Assembly (NCBI RefSeq): GCF_008642375.1
Contig: NZ_CP029194.1
Location: forward strand, 7,310,501 to 7,374,500
Length of the DNA: 64,000 nucleotides
Direction of reading: 5' to 3'
From: Streptomyces venezuelae
GTDB taxonomy: Bacteria > Actinomycetota > Actinomycetes > Streptomycetales > Streptomycetaceae
Below the pieces are notes generated by a model. That model was given only the letters and a program-made list of their open reading frames with translations. It did no database searches and was not told the DNA's origin. Every line of letters begins with the position of its first letter. Position 1 is the stretch's first letter. Made by a program: the position numbers and the translations under genes. Shown here piece after piece: positions 44,401-61,000 of the stretch.

Positions 44401-47119
44401 CGTACGTCGGCAGGGCGACGCGGCGGCTCCGGTCGCCGAAGACCGTGGACCAGTCGGGGGAGACGCCGTGGGCGTGGGCCAGGCCGAGGGCGGTGAGGAA
44501 CTGTTCGAGGCCGCCGTGGTCGCGGCGGAGCGTGCCCAGCGTCGCCACCGCCGCCCGGTCGGCGAGGGTGTCCTGGATGCTGGAGGTGAGGACGGGGTGG
44601 GGGCTGATCTCGATGAAGAGGTGGGTTCCGGTGTCGGCGATGGTGCGGGTGGTGTTTTCGAAGAGGACGGTCTGGCGGAGGTTGCGGTACCAGTAGGTGG
44701 CGTCGAGTTGGGTGGTGTCGAGGAGGGTGCCGGTGACGGTGGAGTAGAAGGGGGTGGTGGAGGTGTGGGGGGTGACGGGTTCGAGGTCGGTGAGGAGTCG
44801 TTCCTCGATGGCGGCGACCTGGGGGCTGTGGGAGGCGTAGTCGACGGGGAGGAGGCGGTGGCGGATGTTCCGGGCCTCGCATGCGGCGGCGATCAGTGCG
44901 AGTGCTTGGGGTTCGCCGGCGATGACGACGGAGGCGGGGCCGTTGACGACGGCGACGCCGACGCGCTCCGCCAGGTCGGCATCGTAAGCACTGTCGGCTT
45001 GGGATGTTTCGGTGATGAGTTGGGCGGCTCGTTCGGCGGAGGTGGCGAGGGACATCATGCCGCCGTGTCCGCTGAGGAGTTCGCCGATGGCTTTGCTGCG
45101 GAGGGTGACGATACGGGCGCCGTCGTCGAGGGAGAGTGCTCCGGCCACGACGGCGGCGGCGATCTCGCCCTGCGAGTGCCCCACGACCGCTGCGGGCACG
45201 ACACCGTGGAACTCCCACAGCCGCGCCAGCGACACCATCACCGCGAACGACACCGGCTGCACCACGTCGACGCGCTCCAGCCCCGGCGCGCCGGGGGTCG
45301 ACCGCAGCACGTCCTCCACGGACCAGTCGACGTACGGGGCGAGAGCGGCGGAGCACTCCCGTATCGCCCGCGCGAACTCGGGAGAGGAGTCGAGGAGCGG
45401 CGCGGCCATGCCCGCCCACTGGGCACCCTGGCCCGGGAAGACGAACACCGGCTGCGCACCGTCGGCCGCCGCCACGCCGGTCGCGGTACCCGCCGCGATG
45501 GCGGACAGGCCCGCCAGGAGGGCTTCCCGGTCCTGCCCGACGACCACGGCGCGCCGGTCGAGGTGCGCGCGGGTCGTCGCGAGGGAGAACCCCACGTCCG
45601 CGGGGTGCAGTTCGGGGTGCCGCGACAGATGATCGGCGAGTCGGACGGCCTGGCCGCGCAGGGCTTCCTCGGTGTGGCCGGACAGGACCCACGGCACCGC
45701 ACCGCCGTCCGCAACCGGTGCCGGTTCCTCCGCCTCGGGTGCCTGCTCGACGATGACGTGGGCGTTGGTGCCGCTGATGCCGAACGACGACACGCCTGCC
45801 CGGCGCGGCCTTCCTGTCTCGGGCCAGTCGCGGTTCTCCGTGAGGAGTTCCACCGCTCCGCTGTCCCATTCCACGTGCGGGCTCGGTTCGTCCACGTGCA
45901 GGGTCTTCGGCAGGACGCCGTGGCGCATCGCCTGCACCATCTTGATCACGCTGCCCACGCCCGCGGCGGCCTGGGAGTGCCCGATGTTCGACTTCAGCGA
46001 GCCCAGCCACAACGGCCGGTCCGCCGGACGGTGCCTGCCGTAGGTGGCGAGCAGCGCGTGGGCCTCGATCGGGTCGCCGAGCGTCGTACCGGTGCCGTGC
46101 GCCTCGACGGCGTCGACATCGCCGGTGGTCAGCCGGGCGTTGGCGAGCGCCGCCGTGATGACGCGTTCCTGGGAGGGCCCGTTCGGCGCCGTGAGGCCGT
46201 TGCTCGCGCCGTCCTGGTTGACGGCGCTGCCCCGTACGAGGGCGAGCACCCGGTGACCGTCGCGCACCGCCTCGGAGAGCCGTTCGAGCACCAGGAAGCC
46301 GACGCCCTCGGCCCAGCCCGTGCCGTCGGCGCCCGCGGCGAACGCCTTGCACCGTCCGTCCGGGGCGAGCCCGCGCTGCCGGCTGAACTCCACGAACACG
46401 GTGGGGGTGGCCATCACCGTGACGCCTCCGGCGAGCGCCCGGTCGCACTCTCCGGAGCGCAGGGCCTGGGCGGCCAGGTGCAGCGCCACCAGGGACGACG
46501 AGCACGCCGTGTCAATGGTGACCGCGGGCCCTTCGAGACCCAGGGTGTACGCCACCCGCCCCGAGGCGATGCTGCCCGCGGTGCCGCCCGCGATCAGCCC
46601 TTCGAGGGCGGGCGGCGTCTCCGCCGGGCGAGGGGCGTAGTCCTGGTACATCGCGCCGGCGAAGACTCCCGTACGGCTTCCCCGCAGCGTCCGGGGAGCG
46701 ATGCCCGCGTCCTCGACCGCCTCCCACGCCGTCTCCAGGAGCAGACGGTGCTGGGGGTCGATGGCGGTCGCCTCCCGGGGCGAGATCCCGAAGAATCCCG
46801 CGTCGAACTCCCCGGCGTCGTGGAGGAAGCCTCCGTGCCGGGTGTACGTGGTGCCGCCGGCGTCCGGATCGGGGTCGTACAGGCGGTCGGCGTTCCAGCC
46901 CCGGTCCCCGGGGAACTCGCCTATGCAGTCGACCCCTTCGGACACCGCTCGCCACAGGTCCTCCGGCGAGCGGATGTCGCCGGGGTAGCGGCAGGCCATA
47001 CCGACGATGGCGATGGGCTCGCTGGCCGCGTCCTCCAGGTCCCGCAGCCGTCCTTGTGCCTCGCGGGTGTCGGCGATGGCCTTCTTCAGATATTCGCGGA
47101 GCTTGGCCTCGTTGGACAT
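35438..47119 (-). CDS. Type I PKS, modules 4 and 5: KS-AT-DH-ER*-KR-ACP / KS-AT-DH*-KR*-ACP
   Basis: 3893 residues. Module 4: docking helix; KS 47020-45740; AT 45460-44380 (GHSQGE; YASH at 44828-44839, methylmalonyl-CoA); DH 44340-43440 (DHGVLGSVILPG and HPALLDASLH, intact); ER about 42920-41890, degenerate; KR 41880-41330 (VDDG, B type; Tyr codon 41423-41425); ACP 41060-40830 (GFDSLTA). Module 5: KS 40760-39480; AT 39190-38130 (HAFH at 38603-38614, malonyl-CoA); DH 38090-37300, second half degenerate; KR 36820-36200, catalytic Tyr lost; ACP 35960-35730 (GFDSVTA). A C-terminal acidic docking region ends in SSGDLFDFIDNELGR. Module 5 should therefore pass on an unreduced beta-ketone. ATG 47119 follows AAAGGAAT and lies four bases past the preceding PKS stop, so translation is coupled. 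Confidence 0.93.
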   Translation of the reverse strand: MSNEAKLREYLKKAIADTREAQGRLRDLEDAASEPIAIVGMACRYPGDIRSPEDLWRAVSEGVDCIGEFPGDRGWNADRLYDPDPDAGGTTYTRHGGFLHDAGEFDAGFFGISPREATAIDPQHRLLLETAWEAVEDAGIAPRTLRGSRTGVFAGAMYQDYAPRPAETPPALEGLIAGGTAGSIASGRVAYTLGLEGPAVTIDTACSSSLVALHLAAQALRSGECDRALAGGVTVMATPTVFVEFSRQRGLAPDGRCKAFAAGADGTGWAEGVGFLVLERLSEAVRDGHRVLALVRGSAVNQDGASNGLTAPNGPSQERVITAALANARLTTGDVDAVEAHGTGTTLGDPIEAHALLATYGRHRPADRPLWLGSLKSNIGHSQAAAGVGSVIKMVQAMRHGVLPKTLHVDEPSPHVEWDSGAVELLTENRDWPETGRPRRAGVSSFGISGTNAHVIVEQAPEAEEPAPVADGGAVPWVLSGHTEEALRGQAVRLADHLSRHPELHPADVGFSLATTRAHLDRRAVVVGQDREALLAGLSAIAAGTATGVAAADGAQPVFVFPGQGAQWAGMAAPLLDSSPEFARAIRECSAALAPYVDWSVEDVLRSTPGAPGLERVDVVQPVSFAVMVSLARLWEFHGVVPAAVVGHSQGEIAAAVVAGALSLDDGARIVTLRSKAIGELLSGHGGMMSLATSAERAAQLITETSQADSAYDADLAERVGVAVVNGPASVVIAGEPQALALIAAACEARNIRHRLLPVDYASHSPQVAAIEERLLTDLEPVTPHTSTTPFYSTVTGTLLDTTQLDATYWYRNLRQTVLFENTTRTIADTGTHLFIEISPHPVLTSSIQDTLADRAAVATLGTLRRDHGGLEQFLTALGLAHAHGVSPDWSTVFGDRSRRVALPTYAFQRQRYWWTPARSADPAHFGLTPTGHPLLGSVVHTADGDSVLFTGSLSLTTHPWLADHGVLGSVILPGTALIEMAVHAGDHVGASVLDELVIEAPLLLAADQQVHLQLAVGPADADGSRPVTVHSRPDRPDSAWILHARGVLGTEAAPGFDATAGLTASASASAPVSAPVSVSVETADTAWPPSGATPLDVSDAYEVLAATGLDYGPFFQGLTAAWRSGQHLYAEVGLPADDATGFGIHPALLDASLHAFAHDNLAVGTGVSLAFAWSGVRLHATGATALRVRLTPTGDNTVTLHATDPTGQPVLTVDTLTTRPIAADQLATAARAARPDALFDLVWTSLDPARVEPSPVTVADTVAEDGPVPDFLLLVPDLSGADALAATHTATRAVLARLQAWLADERLASARVAVLTAGAVAVDDGEDVDPAAAAVWGLVRSAQAEHPDRIVLVDGEPGAESDLPAVLAAATAAGEPQVAVRGSTVRALRLARPAPDPYTPPVGDAWRLRVLDPGDLASLAPVPDPDGPATLAPTEVRVSVRAAGITSRDLSVALGRVSDGPPTTGGDLGGVPGGELGGVTGGELGSELAGVVTAVGSDVTELAPGEKVMGLGTGTLGPTVVTDHRLLVRIPARLTFTQAASMPVAFLTALHTLRDLGGLTSDETVLIHSAPDATALAAVQVARHLGAHVHATAGPADRGALLDLGVDPERIADPGSPEFEQAVLRATEGRGVDVVLNSLTGESVDASLRLLPRGGRFLELGESERRDPTETAVLHPGVEYAAHDLGRTDPDLIRALLAELVELFDSGVLRPLPVSAWPLTRAEAALRHLDRAQSAGKIVLTVDRSLDPEGTALVTGGTGALGSVVARHLVTAHGIRHLLLTSRRGIAATGAPELVAELEELGACVTVAACDVGDRDALAALLASIPGAHPLTTVVHTAGVVDDGLLASLSDEQIATVLRPKADAAWHLHELTRDLDLSAFVLYSSLAGTLGGPGVANYSAANAFLDALAQRRRAQGLPAVSMVWGLWEEEGGMIQRLSAGDRTRMARDGLRPITGDHGMSMLDSALARSRPVVVATPFDPSAVRGEVAAALRGLLRTTGRRTAAGQGAVDGSLARRLAALGAGEQRALLAELVGEHAAAVLGHTDASAVRAGQAFRDLGFDSLTAVELRNRLGAATGIRLPATLVFDHPTPEALTDFLHVKLGGATAAGAEAASATATDEPIAIVGMACRYPGGVADSDGLWRLVADGVDAITEFPTNRGWDIDGIYDPSGERPRSTYARTGGFLHDADRFDSDFFGLSPREAAVMDPQQRVLLESAWEVVERAGIDPGSLRGSNTGVFVGLVQQEYGPRSDVIGEQHESHFLTGGTASVASGRIAYTMGFGGPAVTLDTACSSSLVAMHMAGQSLRSGECDLALAGGATVMGTPGLFTGFSRQRGLSSDGRCKAFAAGADGTGFGEGVGVLLLERLSDAQRNGHRVLAVIRGSAVNQDGASNGLTAPNGPAQERVIRRALASAGLSAADVDVVEAHGTGTTLGDPIEAQALLATYGQDRPAGQPLYLGSLKSNIGHTQAAAGVGSVIKMVQAMRHGVLPKTLHVDEPSPHVEWDSGAVELLTENRDWPETGRPRRAGVSSFGISGTNAHVIVEQAPEADEPAPTAAGAVMPWVLSGRTDEAVREQAARLTEWLAHAPELGLADVGLTLASARSRFERGAVVVGADREELLSALTAVADGRTPGVARAGSGVAMLFAGQGGQRVGMGRELYAAHPVFATAVDDVLTAVDKELAGFVDHPVRDVLFDTTDTGLLDQTVYTQSALFAIEVGLYRLLESWGVRPAWLVGHSIGEIAAAHVAGVFTLEDAARLIAARGRLMQALPDGGAMAAIETTEAEVVPLLDNAVGIAAVNGPASVVVSGEHTAVERVTAHFENAGHRVKRLKVSHAFHSPLMEPMLDDFAEVVKSLTFHPPSIPIVSTVTGLAVEPDTLTDPAYWVHHVRTTVRFHDAITHLADHHTGGYVEIGPSGVLVAQTQHILDATGHEGHLVLPTLRPGQAETHTTLTTLGRLYAAGTGVTPHWQTIFGSHAHLVELPAYPFQRQRYWLNASPITTDPGSGTGHPLLGSVVEVADSGGLVLSGRLSTAAQPWLTDHLVLGSTVLPGSTWIELALYAAGQGGASTLKELLIERPLVIDENDSPHLQVHVATDDEGVRTISIHSRPDDEDTTWTRHATGILGTEPPPPTDTFTHWPPTDAIAQDPDQLYAALTEAGVDCGARALTAAWRRGDEFYAEVGAADDVADNFGVVPLLLDTALYVGDDASPEEGVRLPSSWRNVHLYASGATTLRVRVAASVGGAADDDDHKGSVSLYAEDTSGQTVLTAESVRSRPVTPEQVAGGRPSPRGALWEVTWQPVDRRDELPSGLDVLELDGSGTEPVVKARELVEQVVDRLQHALETGAPLLVVTRGAVATGPGEAADPAGSAVWGLLRSVQLEHPDRVVVIDVEPDTEWQPGPLPEAEPQLAFRQGRMLAPRLAAATPVTGDHVPWGEGTVLVTGATGPLGAAAARHLVAEHGIRHLLLTTDPRTERGAEGSDPTAAPTADDPTAEQVDEQVTEQVTELVAELAGLGADVKVASCDLTDREAVAALLAAVSTEHPLTGVIHSAPGPVVENAGGSTEDGESESGPALRARAGAAWNLHELTKGPGLTHFVLLSSPRGTVGGLGPGGFAAADGFLDGLAAYRLALGLPALAVAYGDDRSGAYGLRPLAPEEAPALLDAALATGRPALVAAPLNKALLRAGHDVPPILRDLAPARASRASHGRTPGGEALADRLARLTVPERDTLLVGLVSEHVATVLGHADAEGIDHDHAFQEIGFDSVTAVELRNRLGAVTGVRLPTTVVFDHPTPAALARWLRDRLVPESDPAVALQKELDGLEARLTGAADLDPSGRRAVATRLRGILDHWSRSQESETYGTQEATEAEDALESASSGDLFDFIDNELGRAAG
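36200..36820 (-). other. Inactive KR domain of module 5
   Basis: The NADPH loop (VTGATGPLG) and SSPRG serine remain. The active-site Tyr is Phe (GGFAAADGF; codon 36275-36277), the following conserved Asn is Asp (36263-36265), and the HTAGxxDDG region reads HSAPGPVVENAGG. A Gln/Glu-rich insert (VDEQVTEQVTELVAEL) breaks the middle. It cannot reduce the ketone by the normal mechanism. Confidence 0.85.
37651..38080 (-). repeat. DH cassette, copy in module 5
   Basis: 430 bp almost identical to 49361-49790 in the DH of module 3. Just past its 3' border (coordinates below 37651) the module 5 DH becomes degenerate (CGARALTAAW in place of YGPxFQG; VPLLLDTALY in place of HPxLLDAALH). Confidence 0.85.
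41890..42925 (-). other. Degenerate ER domain of module 4
   Basis: The fold is recognisable (GVDVVLNSLTGESVDASLRL, RGGRFLELG) but key sites are lost. The NADPH loop, usually HAAxGGVGxAA, reads HSAPDATALAA (near 42380-42420). The NFRD-xxxALG-xY substrate loop reads TSRDLSVALGRVSDG (near 42735-42795), and a repeat-derived Gly-rich stretch is inserted after it. It is probably inactive, so C6-C7 would stay an alkene. Confidence 0.75.
42665..42736 (-). repeat. 24-bp tandem repeat inside the ER domain
   Basis: Three degenerate units (42665-42688, 42689-42712, 42713-42736) encode GGELGGVT, GGELGGVP and GGDLGG-like peptides in the ER substrate loop. Confidence 0.75.
44561..45280 (-). repeat. Methylmalonyl AT cassette, copy in module 4
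   Basis: 720 bp nearly identical to 55260-55978 in module 2, with a few substitutions. This copy has five G residues at 44750-44754 where the other has four. Confidence 0.85.
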
Positions 47120-47123
47120 CCCG

Positions 47124-57958
<10,835 letters not shown>

Positions 57959-58054
57959 GGAAATCAATCTCCTTGCCAAGTGGGGGGCCGGGTCCGGCAG
58001 ATCGGGGGCTGGGAAGGGGGAGCTGGGTCAGGGGGCCGGTTTACGGGCCCCGGA
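57959..58054. other. 96-bp gap between the first two PKS genes
   Basis: No gene or clear hairpin. It holds AAGGAGA, the ribosome binding site of the module 2/3 gene. The genes are probably one transcript. Confidence 0.5.
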
Positions 58055-61000
58055 TCACGGCAGCTGGAGCTCCTCGTCGATGAGCGCGAAGAGTTCGTCA
58101 TTGGTCGCCGCCGAGATCTCCGCCTCCGCTTCGGAGTCGAGCCGCCGGAGCAGCTCGCCGAGGCGGCCGGCGACGGCGGCGCGCTCGGCGCCGCCCTCCG
58201 TGGCCGAGGCGAGCGCCGCCACGACGGCTTCGAAGCGTTCCAGTTCGGCCATGACCGAGACCGTGGTCTCGCCCACGAGCCGGGTACGGAGATAGTCGGC
58301 GACCGCGTCCGGAGTCGGGTAGTCGAAGATCAATGTCGTGGGCAGCCGCAGGCCTGTGGCCAGGTTCAGCCGGGTGCGCAGCTCGACTGCGCCGAGGGAG
58401 TCGAATCCGCCTTCGAGGAAGCCGGTCCGCGGGGGTACGGCGTCAGGGCTGCCGTGCCCGAGCACCCCCGCGGCGGTACGCCGGACCAGGTCGAGGAGCA
58501 CGTCGTGCTGCTCCTCGGCCGGCCGGCCCACCAGGTCCTGCTCCAGCGGTCGCGCGGGCGCCGCACCGCTGGCCGCCTCCGGGCGCCGCCGGCCCCGGAC
58601 CAGACTCCGAACCACCGGAGAACCGCTCTCCGGGTCCCACGCCGCCGTGTCGACGACCGCCGTCACCAGGAACGGGTCCCGGTCCGTCAGGGCGGTGTCG
58701 AACAGGTCGAGGCCCCGCGCGGTGGACATGGCGGCGAGTCCGCGGCGGCCCATGCGGACCACATCGGCCTGCGTCATGGCCTCGGTCATTCCGCCCTCGT
58801 CCGCCCACAGCCCCCACGCGGCCGCCGTCGCGGGCAGGCCGTGTGCGGCGCGGTACTGGGCGAGTGCGTCGAGGAAGGAGTTGGCGGAGCCGTAGTTGGC
58901 CTGGCCGGCGTTGCCCATCACGCCCACGGCCGAGGAGAAGAGGAAGAACGCGGCGAGATCGGCGTCGGCGGTGAGCCGGTGAAGGTTCCAGGCGGCGTCG
59001 GCCTTGGGGCGCAGGACCGTCGCGAACGTCTCGTCGGTGAGGGAGGCGAAGGCGCCGTCGGCCAGTACGCCCGCGGCGTGGACGACCGCCGTCAGCGGGT
59101 GCTCCTCGGGAACGCCCGCCAGCAGAGCGGCGAGCTCGTCGGGGTCCGCGACGTCGCACGCCGCGATCCGGACGTGCGCTCCGAGCTCGGTCAGCTCCGC
59201 CGCCAGCTCCGTGGCGCCGGGCGCCTCGGGCCCGCGCCGGCCGGTGAGCAGCAGGTGCCGGGCGCCGTGCCGGGTGACGAGTCGCCGGGCCACGAGCGCC
59301 CCGAGCGTACCGGTGCCGCCGGTGATCAGGACCGTGCCCGTCGGCGACAGCCCCGCCTCCTGCTCCCCTTCGCGCGGCTTCGCACGGACGAGCCGGGGCA
59401 CGAGTACCGAGCCCGCCCTGACGGCCAGTTGGGGCTCGCCACCGGCCACGGCACCGACGACGGCCGCAGGCGTCGCGGCGTGCCCGTCCACGTCGAGCAG
59501 AACGATCCGGCCCGGGTGCTCGGCCTGCACGGACCGCACCAGGCCCCACAGCGGCGCCGTCGACAGGTCCGGCACGTCGCCCTCGCCGGCGGCGACCGCA
59601 CCGCGGGTGACGACGACGAGCGTCGACTCGGCGTAGCGCTCGTCGGCGAGCCAGGACCACAGGAAGCCGCTCGCCCCGGCCACGGCAGCGTGCATGTCCG
59701 CGACCAAACGGTCGTCGTCCGCCCCGGACCCGTCCAGCCCGCCACGGGCATCGAACAGGACCACCTCCGGCGCGTCGTCGCCGAGCGCACCCAGGCCGCG
59801 GTGGACGGGAACCTCCGGCAGCCCCGCGCCGGCGCCCTCGCCGATCAGGACCCACGAACCGGTCGGCCGTGTGGCCGCCTCCGTCGCCGTCGTGTCACTT
59901 GGCAACCAGTCCACGCGGTACGGCACCGCCCGGTCGGCGGCCTCGATGCGGTCGAGGGGGACGGGCAGCAGACGCAGCGATCGTACGGAGACGACGGGCG
60001 CGCCCGCCGGATCGACCGCGCTGATCGTCACGCCCCCGGCCCCTTCGCCGTCCGGTGTGATGCGCACCCGCAGCTCGGAGGCGCCCGTGGCGTGCAGCGT
60101 CGCCCCGGTCCACGCGAACGGCAGCCGTACGGTCGGCTCCTCCCCGCCGAGAGCGAGCCCGACCACCGGGTGCAGGGCCGCGTCGAGGAGAACAGGGTGC
60201 AGCCCGAACCCTTCCGGGGACCCCTCGGGCAGCACGACCTCGGCAAGCAGCTCGTCGCCGGCCCGCCAGACGGCCCGCAGGCCGCGGAACGCGGGGCCGT
60301 AGGCGTAGCCGCCGCTCAGCAGGGTGTCGTAGAGCGCCTCGACGTCCACGGCAACCGCTTCCGGGGGCGGCCAGGACCCCTGGGCCCCGGCCGGTGCCAC
60401 GGCGCCGGCGCCGAGCATCCCCTCGGCATGACGGGTCCATTCCCCGCCGTCGTCCCGCGCGTGCACCGTCAGCGACCGCCCGCCCCGCTCGTCGGCCGCG
60501 CCGACGGACACCTGGACCTGGACGTCGCCGTCCGTGGGCACGATCAGTGGCGCGGACAGTGTCAGGTCCTCGACCCGGGCGCATCCCATGAAATCGGCTG
60601 CTCGCAGGGCGAGTTCGACGAAGGCCGTCCCCGGCAGCAGGACCCGGCCGAGCACTGTGTGGTCCACCAGCCAAGGATGGGAATCCAGCGAGAACCGCCC
60701 GGTGAGGACCGCTCCCTCACCCCCGGCGAGTTCCACGCCACCGTGCAGGAACGTGTGCCCGAGGGGGGCGAGACCGAGAGCGGCGGCGTCTGCGGTGGGG
60801 TCCGAGGCGTTGAGCCAGTAGCGCTGGCGTTGGAAGGGGTAGGTGGGGAGGTCGGTGAGGGGGGTGTGGTTGCCGAGGATGGTCTGCCAGTGGGGGGTGA
60901 TGCCGGTGCCGGCTGCGTAGAGCCGGCCGAGTGTGGTGAGGGTGGTGTGGGTTTCTGCCTGGCCGGGTCGGAGGGTGGGGAGGACGAGGTGTCCTTCACG

